Below are positions 50,818-59,634 of a DNA stretch of 64,000 bases, piece after piece (positions within the stretch are counted from its first letter, which is position 1; every line of letters starts with the position of its first letter). A program made the position numbers and the translations under genes. The notes under the pieces were generated by a model. The model did not search any database and was not told the DNA's origin. It saw nothing but the letters and a program-made list of their open reading frames with translations. The stretch is from the NCBI RefSeq assembly GCF_024609785.1, contig NZ_JANHJQ010000017.1:39173-103172 (forward strand), written 5' to 3'. This DNA comes from Pseudalkalibacillus decolorationis (GTDB lineage: Bacteria > Bacillota > Bacilli > Bacillales > Fictibacillaceae).

Positions 50818-52500
50818 CTACAATTTCTTAGGCCTAAATGCTTCTGCTGCGCCTGGAGGACCTCCAAACGGCTTTGCCATCGGCCCTACTGCTTCCATAT
50901 CTACCACGATCATTGACGGTTTTTGTCTAGAAACTGCAGCTTGCAGTTCAGTGCTAAACTCTTCTGGGGAATTTACCTTTTCAGCAGCAATACCCATTGA
51001 TTTTGCCAGCATTACAAAATCAGGGCTTAATAAGTCAACAGCTACTCTTCGCCCGTAAGCGGCATCTTGAATATTACGGAGCACTCCATAGCCTTCATCG
51101 TCAAACAAAACAATTATTATTGGTAGGTTTTCTTCTGCAGCAGTAGCTAGTTCACCAACATTCACCATAAACCCGCCATCCCCAGCCATTAAGACGACAC
51201 TTCGGTCCTGGCATCCGATTTGTGCTCCAATAGCGGTTGGTAACCCTTGTCCAATTCCTCCACCTGAAGCATGGATTGATGTGCGAGGTGTTTTTATTTC
51301 GAACAATCGACTGCCCCAAACATTTGCAGGAACCGTGACGTCTCTTACCAAAATAGTCTCTTTTGGTAACGATGCTCTCATTGCATTTAAGATGTCTTCA
51401 TACGGACCAAGCGTTTCTTTCAACACATTGCGAACTTCATCTCTAACCTTTTCTACTTCTTGAGTGTAATCAGGTTTTGGAAGAACCAATTGTGTTGAAA
51501 GGGCTTCCAAAAATTGTCGTAAAATTTGTTTCGCATCACCAATCAGTCCATGCTCTACGGAATAGTTACGATTCAATGCATTCAAGTCTGCATCGATCGA
51601 AATATGTTCCTTCGGGGTTTTTACTTTCCAGTTGGCTGTTTCATTTCCACGAAAACGAACACCGATACTGATTAATAAGTCTGATTTGTTAAGGAGTTTT
51701 TTTACCGCATCATAGGAAGCAAAATGTCCAATGCAGAGAGGATGGTCTTCAGGAATGGCACCTTTTCCTGATTGGCTAGTAATAACAGCTGCTCCAATCA
51801 ACTCAGCCAATTGTTTTACTTCATCTGAGCCTCCAGAAGAAATAACTCCTCCGCCGGCCCAAATAACTGGACGTTGTGCCACGGCAATTTTGTCAATAAT
51901 TCGTTTCGGTACTTCTGGGATCGTCACGGATTCATTACCATCCGTATCAACAATATTGACTTGTGGAATAATCGCTGATTGAAAATCAATAGGGATTTCA
52001 ACAGTAATTGGTCCTGCAGGAGCTTTCAATGCCTCATTTATTGCTTTCCGTATCACAGGAACCATTTGTTCTGGTTTACGTAACCGGCAGGCTTCCTTAC
52101 AAGCCCCTTTCATCATTGAAAGTTGGTCTTTACACTCATGAATATATCCTCTTCCAGTTCCTAAGTAAGACGAGCCGACTTCACCCGTAATATGTAGAAG
52201 AGGAACTCCCGCACTCCATGCCTCAACTAGCGAACCAGCGGCATTTCCTGCTCCGGTACCGGTACTTGTTAAAACAACTCCAATCTTACCTGTCGCTCGT
52301 GCGTAACCATCAGCCATATTGACAGCTCCACTTTCACCCCGTGCCGTGACGAGACGAATGGTTCCCTCCCGTAAAAGGGCATCATAGATCGGCATATTAT
52401 GAATACTTACTATGCCAAAGATAACTTCAACACCTGCGTGTACAAGCTCTTGTACGAGAGCATCTGCCGTAGTGAATTCTGTTTGAACTTGTGTTTTCAT
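50818..52500 (-). CDS. TPP-dependent decarboxylase/ligase (ALS/benzoylformate decarboxylase-like)
   Basis: A 560-residue thiamine diphosphate enzyme with the usual three domains. The catalytic Glu is in TARGESGAVNMADGYARATG (about residue 56). The TPP motif is AGDGGFMVNVGELATAAEEN, ending about 27 residues later in FDDEGYG where many members have NN. It resembles acetolactate synthase and benzoylformate decarboxylase. In this operon, followed by an aldehyde dehydrogenase, a 2-oxo acid decarboxylase role is plausible. It is clearly not the biosynthetic IlvB, given its context and the absence of a small subunit. Confidence 0.85.
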   Translation of the reverse strand: MKTQVQTEFTTADALVQELVHAGVEVIFGIVSIHNMPIYDALLREGTIRLVTARGESGAVNMADGYARATGKIGVVLTSTGTGAGNAAGSLVEAWSAGVPLLHITGEVGSSYLGTGRGYIHECKDQLSMMKGACKEACRLRKPEQMVPVIRKAINEALKAPAGPITVEIPIDFQSAIIPQVNIVDTDGNESVTIPEVPKRIIDKIAVAQRPVIWAGGGVISSGGSDEVKQLAELIGAAVITSQSGKGAIPEDHPLCIGHFASYDAVKKLLNKSDLLISIGVRFRGNETANWKVKTPKEHISIDADLNALNRNYSVEHGLIGDAKQILRQFLEALSTQLVLPKPDYTQEVEKVRDEVRNVLKETLGPYEDILNAMRASLPKETILVRDVTVPANVWGSRLFEIKTPRTSIHASGGGIGQGLPTAIGAQIGCQDRSVVLMAGDGGFMVNVGELATAAEENLPIIIVLFDDEGYGVLRNIQDAAYGRRVAVDLLSPDFVMLAKSMGIAAEKVNSPEEFSTELQAAVSRQKPSMIVVDMEAVGPMAKPFGGPPGAAEAFRPKKL

Positions 52501-52523
52501 TTCGCATCCAACCTTCTGTAAAT

Positions 52524-53315
52524 TTACAATGCTTTTCCGAGCCCACCTGCTACTTCAATGGTGGATCCGGATACATAACTTGCTTTATTTGACGACAAGA
52601 AAACAATGACACTCGCAACTTCTTCAGACTCACCAACCCTACCTAGCGGAATTTTTCTCTTTTCCGCAAGTTCCGTATACCAAGAATCAGGATCAGCATC
52701 CGGAGCATTTTGCATTCTTCTTCGTTCCCATTGATCTGTACGAATCAAGCCCAGACTTACAGAGTTAACCAGGATGTTATCTGGCGCCAATTCATGAGCT
52801 AATGTTTTGCTAAGATTTAATAAACCTGCTCTTGTTGCTGCTGTCGCCACCATATGTCGTTCCGGTTCTTTGGCTAGTGTCGCATTAATATTAATAATTC
52901 TTCCGCCACCACTTTTTGCCATATATGAATGAACAGCTCGTACGGCATAAATAATCGCAAAATATTTAAGTTGAATTTGCTCTGTCCACTGTTCATCGGT
53001 AATATCAAAGAAATGCCCCATCACACTACGTCCGGCAGAATTGACTAGTATATCAACTGCTCCGAGGGTCTCTGCAGCTGAACTTATAAACTCATAGACT
53101 TCATTTTCCTTTGTCACATCACAAGATCCCGTAAATATTCTTTCAGGTTCTGCAAAGTTCTTAAGGTGCTGATATGCGTTGTCTATCCTTTTGTGATCTC
53201 TTCCACAGACTGCGACCTTTGCTCCTTCTTGCAACAGCATTTCAGCCGTTTTCAAACCAACACCAGATGTACCTCCCATCACAATGGCGACTTTCTCTTT
53301 TAGTCCTAAATCCAT
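52524..53315 (-). CDS. Short-chain dehydrogenase/reductase with altered active site
   Basis: A 263-residue SDR with an intact cofactor motif (GGTSGVGLKTA, about residues 14-24), NSAG and the C-terminal VSGSTIEVAGG. The catalytic YxxxK is not recognisable: the aligned segment reads VATAATRAGLLNLSKTL, with Thr and Arg where Tyr and Lys are expected, and the usual Ser region reads ININATLA. It may use a different mechanism or act as a binding protein. It is flanked by the extradiol dioxygenase and the TPP enzyme with short gaps, so it belongs to the pathway. Confidence 0.83.
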   Translation of the reverse strand: MDLGLKEKVAIVMGGTSGVGLKTAEMLLQEGAKVAVCGRDHKRIDNAYQHLKNFAEPERIFTGSCDVTKENEVYEFISSAAETLGAVDILVNSAGRSVMGHFFDITDEQWTEQIQLKYFAIIYAVRAVHSYMAKSGGGRIININATLAKEPERHMVATAATRAGLLNLSKTLAHELAPDNILVNSVSLGLIRTDQWERRRMQNAPDADPDSWYTELAEKRKIPLGRVGESEEVASVIVFLSSNKASYVSGSTIEVAGGLGKAL

Positions 53316-53348
53316 CGGTCTCTTCCTTTCCTTAATTACCGTCAGTGG

Positions 53349-54284
53349 TTAATGATCTTTCTGTCTAGCTACCAATTTAGTTGCCCAACCTTCATCAGGT
53401 TCTCCGGCCATAGCAGCGCGAGCTTCTGGTGATGGCGGACCGGCAATTCCCCATCGATCTATTAAATGAGGTACACGCTTCCACGTTAATGCTCTCCATT
53501 CAGATTCATCTTCAATAGAGACAAGGTAGCACGTATATTCCATGACAAACCCCGCTGGGTCTTGAAAATAACAAAAAACGTTGTTACCTGGACCGTGACG
53601 GCCTGGCCCCCACATTTCCTCATACCCCGCTTTTCTTACGTTTCCAATCCCTCGCATTACTTCATCCACATTATTAACCTCATAGGCAATATGATTTACC
53701 GATGGATGTGATGCTTGATTAAAGGCAATGGAGTGATGATTCCTATTGCATCGTAAAAAAACCATCTGATGTTCACTCCAATCGGAAACTTTAAAACCTA
53801 ATACCCTCGTGTAAAAATCCACCATTTTATCGATGTCTACTGTATTTAAAACAACGTGGTTCAGCTTTACCGGATCAACATTTTTCTTAGACCATTCCGA
53901 CGTATGGATCTCCACCCAAGCTGAAAGTTCAATACATCTTCCTTCCGGATCTAAAAACCTCAAACCATAACCAACACCTGCCTCATCAAGATATCCTGGA
54001 GGTTGAACAATCTGAATATCCAAATCTGCTAGTGTTTCTGCTGCTTGATCTACCGCATTTTTATCGACCATACCGAACGCAAGGTGATGCAAGCCTCTTT
54101 TCTCGTTTGCCTTCAAACTTAGAATGTGGTGTTCCGGTCCTTCCCCACGAAAGTAAACAGACTGCTTATCTTCATAAACCTTGTCCAACCCCCAAATATC
54201 ATCATAAAATCCTGCCTGTTCTGACAATACGGGAGTTAGGAGACTAATGTGTCTTAAATGTGTAATTTCAAGCATCTTTTTCAT
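53349..54284 (-). CDS. Extradiol ring-cleavage dioxygenase, two-domain VOC type
   Basis: A 311-residue type I extradiol dioxygenase of the catechol 2,3-dioxygenase class. The inactive N-terminal VOC domain spans about residues 1-130. The catalytic domain carries the metal ligands His in KLNHVVLNTVD (about residue 143), His in SVNHIAYEVNN (about residue 201) and Glu in GFVMEYTCYL (about residue 252). A 45-residue C-terminal extension (WKRVPHLIDRWGIAGPPSPE) is typical of several gentisate/homoprotocatechuate-like relatives. It would cleave the catechol made by the upstream enzymes. Fe or Mn is expected. Confidence 0.9.
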   Translation of the reverse strand: MKKMLEITHLRHISLLTPVLSEQAGFYDDIWGLDKVYEDKQSVYFRGEGPEHHILSLKANEKRGLHHLAFGMVDKNAVDQAAETLADLDIQIVQPPGYLDEAGVGYGLRFLDPEGRCIELSAWVEIHTSEWSKKNVDPVKLNHVVLNTVDIDKMVDFYTRVLGFKVSDWSEHQMVFLRCNRNHHSIAFNQASHPSVNHIAYEVNNVDEVMRGIGNVRKAGYEEMWGPGRHGPGNNVFCYFQDPAGFVMEYTCYLVSIEDESEWRALTWKRVPHLIDRWGIAGPPSPEARAAMAGEPDEGWATKLVARQKDH

Positions 54285-54315
54285 CTCACCTTCTTAATAG
54301 GATCCTGGTTTGATG

Positions 54316-54358
54316 GTTTCCATACAGGATTTAGTACCCCTGTCCCCTGTATGGAAAC
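54316..54358. promoter_or_regulatory. Perfect inverted repeat between cupin and dioxygenase genes
   Basis: GTTTCCATACAGG and CCTGTATGGAAAC form 13-bp arms with a 17-base loop in the 93-base gap. There is no U tract. It could be an mRNA processing or stability hairpin, a partial terminator or an operator. Confidence 0.6.
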
Positions 54359-54377
54359 TGTGTACGATTTAAGTGTT

Positions 54378-54902
54378 TTATTTCATTGCAGCTTCTCTTT
54401 CTTTCTTTCGTTCTAACCTTAGTTCTTCAAGTTCACTTCCCTCAGGATAGGTGGGCAGTTGAGGCTTGTTTGCTCCAAGCATGACTAACATGAGCGCTTC
54501 TTCATCACTATCATTTCTTACTCCACGATAAACCCCTGGAGGTGCACTGATACAGTCCCTTGTATCCAATGGGATCTCATACGTTTCATCTTCAACTCCA
54601 ATAGTGGCAGTTATTTTCCCTTTAAGAACAAAAAAGACTTCTTCAACATCCACGTGAAGATGCGATGGTCCTTCTGAACCCGCTGGTAAAACCATAGTGC
54701 TAAGCGTAAAATGTTCGGCTTCAATAACTTTGGCATCATTGTTGGCAGTTGCACCTCTGCCAATGTATCTCATTTGTGCACGTCGATATTTTGGATCAAC
54801 CTCTTCCTGAAAAGCTAGAACATTCCAATCTGGGCTACGGTCATTTAATCGAGCAACGTATTTTTTTTCAAATTCTTGAATCGAGAATGCTTTCTCAGAC
54901 AT
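54378..54902 (-). CDS. Cupin-domain protein, first gene of the aromatic operon
   Basis: A 174-residue single-domain cupin. Metal-binding residues lie in GSEGPSHLHVDVEEVFFVLKG (His, His, Glu, about residues 88-108), matching cupin motif 1, and APPGVYRGVRN falls in motif 2. Cupins near aromatic operons include ring-cleavage dioxygenases (gentisate type), isomerases and regulators; which applies is unknown. The ATG at 54902 follows AGGAGGAATTATT. It is the promoter-proximal gene of the minus-strand unit, behind a strong sigma-A promoter. Confidence 0.85.
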   Translation of the reverse strand: MSEKAFSIQEFEKKYVARLNDRSPDWNVLAFQEEVDPKYRRAQMRYIGRGATANNDAKVIEAEHFTLSTMVLPAGSEGPSHLHVDVEEVFFVLKGKITATIGVEDETYEIPLDTRDCISAPPGVYRGVRNDSDEEALMLVMLGANKPQLPTYPEGSELEELRLERKKEREAAMK

Positions 54903-54928
54903 AATAATTCCTCCTAATAAGTTTTTAT

Positions 54929-54944
54929 GTTTTATATACAAAAC
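54929..54944. promoter_or_regulatory. Candidate IclR operator, cupin side
   Basis: GTTTTATATACAAAAC is a dyad matching GTTTCATATATAAAAC at the opposite promoter. It lies about 22 bases downstream of the -10 element of the cupin promoter, where bound repressor would block transcription. Confidence 0.6.
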
Positions 54945-54965
54945 CATGTTTCCTAACACAAATAA

Positions 54966-54994
54966 AGTATAGAATTATCTGAAAATATTGTCAA
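54966..54994 (-). promoter_or_regulatory. Sigma-A promoter of the minus-strand aromatic operon
   Basis: On the minus strand TTGACA (54989-54994), a 17-base spacer and TATACT (54966-54971): a near-consensus promoter about 65 bases before the cupin start. Confidence 0.75.
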
Positions 54995-55195
54995 TACATT
55001 TTCGAAAAAAATAAAAAACTGGATGATGAATCTATGGTTGTATTATTACAAGACATAAACTCTCAAATAAGATTCTAGATCCATAGTAATAGCAAATGTA
55101 ACTTGAACCTATGTTCGTACTTTGCAGAAGGCTTATATGTAATTACATCAACTAAATCAATGGATTCGCCTATGACAAAATTTTCTGAATAATCA

Positions 55196-55224
55196 TTGAC
55201 AATAGGAAGACGTTTCCTTAAAAT
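55196..55224 (+). promoter_or_regulatory. Sigma-A promoter of the ABC importer operon
   Basis: TTGACA (55196-55201), a 17-base spacer and TAAAAT (55219-55224). Transcription would start near 55231, giving a leader of about 220 bases. Confidence 0.7.
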
Positions 55225-55241
55225 TAGTTTATAAATGAAAA

Positions 55242-55265
55242 CGTTGTTTCATATATAAAACAACG
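55242..55265. promoter_or_regulatory. Candidate IclR operator, importer side
   Basis: CGTTGTTT and AAACAACG flank CATATATA. The core GTTTCATATATAAAAC matches the dyad at 54929-54944 and occupies the same place relative to its promoter. Confidence 0.65.
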
Positions 55266-55285
55266 ACTTCTAAAAGGAGGGATTC

Positions 55286-55427
55286 ATGTTTAAAGAAAGT
55301 TTTTAGAAAAACTATTGAAGCTAGTTATACTTAGGGGAAAAAGCCAAACATGCCAAAGAAATAACCAGATGTTAGTGAACTTAAAGAGTTGCGTAATCAG
55401 CGTATAAGAAAGAGGAATAATCATTAA
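55286..55427 (+). pseudogene. Decayed small gene ahead of the importer genes
   Basis: AAAAGGAGGG leads to an ATG at 55286. Allowing one extra T near 55300, a basic peptide of about 46 codons can be read: MFKESF, RKTIEASYT, GKKPNMPKK, PDVSELKELRNQRIRKRNNH. It is broken by TAG and TAA at places where Gln codons are one change away, and it ends at TAA 55425-55427. The product is unidentified. Confidence 0.4.
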
Positions 55428-55450
55428 AAACGAAAAATAGGGGGAGTTAT

Positions 55451-56512
55451 ATGTTTAAGAAAAATCTCATCGTAATTACTATCAGCACTATATTAGTAGT
55501 TTTAGCTGGTTGTAATGGAACAAAAAGTGAAACTGCTACTGGAACTAAGGATGATCAATTAACAACAATTACTTTTACAGAGCCTGCTCGCATTTTATCG
55601 TTAGCCCCTTTTTATGTAGCGATTGAACAAGGGTTCTTTAAGGAAGAGGGCATTGAAGCTAACATTTCTTCAGGAGGAGGGGGAGCCCAAGTAATTGCTT
55701 CGTTGTTATCAGGACAGGCTCAGTTTGCGATATCTGGCCCACGTAGCATGTTTGCAGCGATTGAAGCAGGCGAAGATTTAGTGGCCATACAATCCTTAAA
55801 TTCAGCCTTAACATATGAGATTGCTTTATCAAACCAGTACCTAAAAGATAATAAACTCTCGGTTGACGCAGCGCTTAAAGATCGGATTGCTGCATTAAAT
55901 GGTGCAACGATTGGCACCAACCTTGTGGGAGATTCCGGAGATATCTATACACGATATTTAATGAAACTTCATGGACAAGATCCTTCATCACTTAAAACAG
56001 TTAAATTAACAGGTGGAGGTCCTAAAATTGGCGGTATGAAGGAAAGTATTGTCGATGGCGGCATAAGTTCTCCTCCGTTTTCTTTACAAGTTCAAGAACA
56101 GGGGGTTGGGGATCTATGGATTAAATTAAGCGAAGAACCGATGTACGCGAATATGGTATGGGAAGTGGTTTTTGCTGACAAAGAATACTTAGAAAAGAAT
56201 CAAGACCTGGCAGTGAAAGTAGTACGGGCAGTAGGAAAAGGAATCGAATTCACCCGAGATAATCCAAAAGAAGCGGCAGAGTCAATTGTGTCTTATTTTG
56301 ATGGGGTTAATGTAAAGGTTTTAGAAAAATCCTTAATTGGACTGAAAGATACTTTTAAAGGGTATGGGGAGATGAACCAAGAGGCTTGGGACAATGCACA
56401 AGATCCGTTAGTGGAATATGCTGAAATGTCCGGAGTCAAAATGGAACATGATACGAAACCAGGTGGCATTTGGACGAACAAGTACATTGAAGAGGCCTTT
56501 TCAACAAAATAA
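55451..56512 (+). CDS. ABC importer substrate-binding lipoprotein (SsuA/TauA/NMT1 class)
   Basis: A 353-residue extracytoplasmic solute receptor. The lipobox VVLAGC places the modified Cys near residue 21. The family motif LAPFYVAIEQGFFKEEGIEA (about residues 51-70), followed by GGGGAQVIASLLSGQAQFAI, is typical of SsuA/TauA/ThiY/NMT1 proteins, which bind sulfonates, pyrimidines or aromatic acids. Divergence from an aromatic operon with a shared operator points to the aromatic substrate as ligand. GGGGGAG precedes the ATG. A decayed gene sits in its leader. Confidence 0.88.
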   Translation: MFKKNLIVITISTILVVLAGCNGTKSETATGTKDDQLTTITFTEPARILSLAPFYVAIEQGFFKEEGIEANISSGGGGAQVIASLLSGQAQFAISGPRSMFAAIEAGEDLVAIQSLNSALTYEIALSNQYLKDNKLSVDAALKDRIAALNGATIGTNLVGDSGDIYTRYLMKLHGQDPSSLKTVKLTGGGPKIGGMKESIVDGGISSPPFSLQVQEQGVGDLWIKLSEEPMYANMVWEVVFADKEYLEKNQDLAVKVVRAVGKGIEFTRDNPKEAAESIVSYFDGVNVKVLEKSLIGLKDTFKGYGEMNQEAWDNAQDPLVEYAEMSGVKMEHDTKPGGIWTNKYIEEAFSTK

Positions 56513-56536
56513 TCCACAAAGAAAAGGATGAATGAA

Positions 56537-57343
56537 ATGAATGGAACACAACTAAAGAATAATGTTAAGTTATCCTCAAAATATTTAGATGTTACTTATA
56601 TAAATAATAAAACAGGAACTGAAGTAATAGCACTGCAGAATATTAATTTAGATATAAAAGAGGGTGAATTTATCTGCATAGTGGGCCCAAGCGGATGTGG
56701 AAAAACCACGTTTTTAAATACTGTTGCGGGGCTCCTTAAGCCAAGTAGAGGTACAATTTCACTTGATAACCAAGAGGTGGATGGACCAGGAAAAGACAGA
56801 GCTATGGTTTTTCAAACCCCAAGTCTTTTTCCGTGGCGAACAGTAATGGCTAATGTATTGTATGGTATTGAAGTTCAAAAACGAGTCTCCAATGAGACAA
56901 AAAAAAAGGCCCAGGACTATATAAGTATGGTCGGTCTTAAAGGTTATGAACATCATTACCCTCATGAATTATCAGGAGGAATGCAACAAAGGGTAAATCT
57001 CGCTCGGGCTTTAACTGTGGATCCTTCCCTATTATTGTTAGATGAGCCGTTTTCGGCTTTAGATGCGCAAACAAGAGAATTTATGCAGGAAGAATTACTC
57101 CGAATTTGGAGTGAAACCAAAAAGACGAGTCTATTTATAACACACCAAATAGATGAAGCCATCTATTTAGCTGACCGAGTGTTTGTTTTTGGTGCAAGAC
57201 CTGGACGAGTTGTAGATATTGTAGATATCAATATTCCTAGACCAAGGGATTTGAATATTAAACGTGACCCTAAGTTTTTACATCTTATTGATCATATATG
57301 GTCCATTATCGAAAAAGAATCGGCAAAGCAAGGTTTTCAATAG
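56537..57343 (+). CDS. ABC importer ATPase (SsuB/TauB class)
   Basis: A 268-residue ABC ATPase. Walker A is GPSGCGKTT, the Q-loop is VFQTPSLFPW, the signature LSGGMQQRVNLARAL and Walker B LLLLDEPFSALD, with the switch His in LFITHQIDEA. This is the nitrate/sulfonate/taurine subclass. I prefer the ATG at 56537, nine bases after AAGG; the ATG at 56528 abuts the ribosome site. It sits between the binding protein and the permease in one operon. Confidence 0.92.
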   Translation: MNGTQLKNNVKLSSKYLDVTYINNKTGTEVIALQNINLDIKEGEFICIVGPSGCGKTTFLNTVAGLLKPSRGTISLDNQEVDGPGKDRAMVFQTPSLFPWRTVMANVLYGIEVQKRVSNETKKKAQDYISMVGLKGYEHHYPHELSGGMQQRVNLARALTVDPSLLLLDEPFSALDAQTREFMQEELLRIWSETKKTSLFITHQIDEAIYLADRVFVFGARPGRVVDIVDINIPRPRDLNIKRDPKFLHLIDHIWSIIEKESAKQGFQ

Positions 57344-57374
57344 AAAGGAAGATTCATAAAACGTAGAAAGGAAA

Positions 57375-58205
57375 ATGTCGATGCATAAAAATGAAGTTGT
57401 CCAGCTTTCATCCAACCTATCAAAAGGAAACCTTAAGAAAATAGGAAATAGAAACAGAGGGTTAATTCTTAGTATTTTATCTGTTGTTTTATTTATTGTC
57501 GTGTGGGAAGTAGTCTCTCGGAATGAATGGATTGACCCATTATTCATCAGTTCTCCCCTAGCAATTGCACAGGCAGCAGTAATCATGGTACAGGAACCCA
57601 CATTTTGGCAGAACATGAGAGTAAGTGGATATGAGTTTGGTGTCGGATTTCTTTTAGCAATGGTCATAGGGATTCCAGTGGGTGTATTCTCTGGTTGGAA
57701 TAAAACCTTTAATGCACTTGTAAATCCTTTTATATCTGGGTTATATGTAACACCTAAAGTAACGTTATTGCCTGTAATTATTATTGCTTTTGGGATTGGT
57801 CCAGGATCTAAAATTGTAATTGTTTTTTTAATGGCCTTCTTCCCAATTGTTATGAATGCTCAAAAGGCAATGCATACACTAGATCAGAATTTAATAAAAG
57901 CAGCACGTACTTTTACAGCTAATGAATTGCAAATTTTCAAAATGATTGCACTGCCATCAACAGTTCCTTTTTTATTGACTGGTATACGATTAGGTATAGG
58001 ACAGGGGTTAATAGCTGTAGTAGTTGGTGAGTTGTTTGCTTCCTCTGCTGGTATTGGTTTCCAGTTAACAAATGACGGTCAAAATTTACAAACAGATCGA
58101 ATGTTTGTAGGAGTGTTCGTCATCACTTTAACAGGAGTTATTCTCACTACATTGTTAGGAATAGTGGAAAAGCATTTCTCCTCATGGAAGCCTGAAAAAA
58201 ATTAA
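57375..58205 (+). CDS. ABC importer permease (SsuC/TauC class)
   Basis: A 276-residue membrane protein with about six helices. The BPD inner-membrane pattern is clear, with the EAA-like loop DQNLIKAARTFTANELQIFK (about residues 173-192). It completes the SsuABC-type importer divergent from the aromatic operon. Two in-frame ATGs (57375, 57381) are possible; the second has better spacing from AAAGG. A strong bidirectional terminator follows. Confidence 0.9.
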   Translation: MSMHKNEVVQLSSNLSKGNLKKIGNRNRGLILSILSVVLFIVVWEVVSRNEWIDPLFISSPLAIAQAAVIMVQEPTFWQNMRVSGYEFGVGFLLAMVIGIPVGVFSGWNKTFNALVNPFISGLYVTPKVTLLPVIIIAFGIGPGSKIVIVFLMAFFPIVMNAQKAMHTLDQNLIKAARTFTANELQIFKMIALPSTVPFLLTGIRLGIGQGLIAVVVGELFASSAGIGFQLTNDGQNLQTDRMFVGVFVITLTGVILTTLLGIVEKHFSSWKPEKN

Positions 58206-58251
58206 AAAAACAAAAAACCCTTAACACCAATAAGTGTTAAGGGTTTTTTGT
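58206..58251. terminator. Bidirectional terminator between importer operon and glnA
   Basis: AAAAAACCCTTAACACC-aataa-GTGTTAAGGGTTTTTT: a symmetric stem with A and T runs on both sides, serving both converging units. Confidence 0.95.
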
Positions 58252-58252
58252 T

Positions 58253-59590
58253 TTAATAAAGCGACATATACTGTTCGCGTTCCCATGGATGCACTTGCGT
58301 CCGGAACATATCCCATTCAATTTCTTTCAATTCAATGAAGTGTTCGGTTGCATGTGCCCCAAGTGCAGTTGTAAGTGTTTCGTTCTTTCTGAAAATATCG
58401 AGGGCGTCTTTAAGTGTAGCAGGAAGATCCTGAATTCCAGCTTCTACACGTTCTTCTTTATCCATCACATAAATATTTCGATCAATCGGATCTGGAGCTT
58501 GAAGTTTATTCTTAATTCCGTCAAGACCTGCAGCAAGCATAACCGCCATAGCTAGATAAGGGTTCGCTGCTGGGTCTACACTACGAACCTCAATTCGAGT
58601 ACTAATACCACGAGATGCAGGAATTCGAATCAGCGGGCTTCGGTTCTGCATAGACCACGCTACGTAGCAAGGCGCTTCATAACCCGGCACTAATCGCTTA
58701 TATGAGTTCACCGTTGGGTTCGTAATCGCTGTGAATGACATAGCATGCTTTGCAATTCCGGCAAGGAACTGCATTGCCACTTCACTTAAGCCTGTCTCTG
58801 TACTAGGGTCATAGAACACATTTTCTTTCCCTTTAAAGAGTGACATGTTCGCATGCATACCAGATCCATTTACACCAAACAATGGCTTCGGCATGAACGT
58901 TGCATGAAGTCCATGTTTACGCGCAATTGTTTTGACAGCGAGCTTAAAGGTTTGTATATTATCGCATGTAGGAACGGCAGAAGCATATTTAAAGTCGATC
59001 TCATGCTGTCCAGGTGCAACCTCATGATGGGATGCCTCAATCTCAAAGCCCATATCTTCAAGCTCTAGTACAATATCACGACGACAGTTTTCACCAAGGT
59101 CTGTTGGTGCTAAATCAAAATAGCCGCCTTTATCGTTTAATTCAAGAGTCGGTTCACCATTTTCATCATTTTTCAATAAGAAGAATTCAGGCTCTGGTCC
59201 AATATTAAAGTCTGTAAATCCGAGATCTTCCATTTCCTTAAGCACTCGTTTAAGAATCCCTCTAGGATCCCCATCAAATGGTGTTTCATCTGGATTATAG
59301 ATATCACAGATGAACCTAGCTACTTTCCCTTTTTCAGAAGTCCATGGGAAAACGACAAATGTGTCAAGGTCTGGAAAGAGATACATATCTGATTCCTCGA
59401 TACGAACAAACCCTTCAATTGAAGAACCGTCAAACATCATTTTATTGTCCAACGCCTTATCCAATTGACTTACAGGAATTTCAACGTTTTTGATTATTCC
59501 AAGTAAATCCGTAAATTGAAGACGGATAAAACGTACATTCTCCTCTTTAATCAGCTTTAAAATGTCCTCTCTTGAATACTTCGAACTCAT
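58253..59590 (-). CDS. glnA: Glutamine synthetase, type I
   Basis: A 445-residue dodecameric enzyme making glutamine from glutamate, ATP and ammonia. Key stretches are [13 protein letters not shown] (about residues 51-63), [12 protein letters not shown] (metal ligands), [13 protein letters not shown] and the C-terminal Arg-containing [20 protein letters not shown]. In Bacillus, feedback-inhibited GlnA also signals nitrogen status by stabilising GlnR and sequestering TnrA. The ATG at 59590 follows AAGGAGGAAAAAAGTG and gives the usual length; an upstream extension of ten codons is not supported. It forms an operon with glnR, 44 bases apart. Confidence 0.98.
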   Translation of the reverse strand: MSSKYSREDILKLIKEENVRFIRLQFTDLLGIIKNVEIPVSQLDKALDNKMMFDGSSIEGFVRIEESDMYLFPDLDTFVVFPWTSEKGKVARFICDIYNPDETPFDGDPRGILKRVLKEMEDLGFTDFNIGPEPEFFLLKNDENGEPTLELNDKGGYFDLAPTDLGENCRRDIVLELEDMGFEIEASHHEVAPGQHEIDFKYASAVPTCDNIQTFKLAVKTIARKHGLHATFMPKPLFGVNGSGMHANMSLFKGKENVFYDPSTETGLSEVAMQFLAGIAKHAMSFTAITNPTVNSYKRLVPGYEAPCYVAWSMQNRSPLIRIPASRGISTRIEVRSVDPAANPYLAMAVMLAAGLDGIKNKLQAPDPIDRNIYVMDKEERVEAGIQDLPATLKDALDIFRKNETLTTALGAHATEHFIELKEIEWDMFRTQVHPWEREQYMSLY

Positions 59591-59634
59591 CACTTTTTTC
59601 CTCCTTGTTTTGTAAAGCATGCCTTATATTTGTT

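Larger units (their letters stand above)
54903..55450. other. Divergent control region of the aromatic island
   Basis: About 550 bases between the cupin and binding-protein genes. They hold both outward promoters, the two IclR-type dyads and a decayed small gene (each listed separately). Between the promoters, 54995-55195 is AT-rich and shows nothing further that I can support. Confidence 0.6.

Noticed and set aside
50818..52500. TPP enzyme as biosynthetic acetolactate synthase
   Set aside because: There is no regulatory subunit or ilv/leu neighbour, and the gene lies inside an aromatic operon between an SDR and an aldehyde dehydrogenase.
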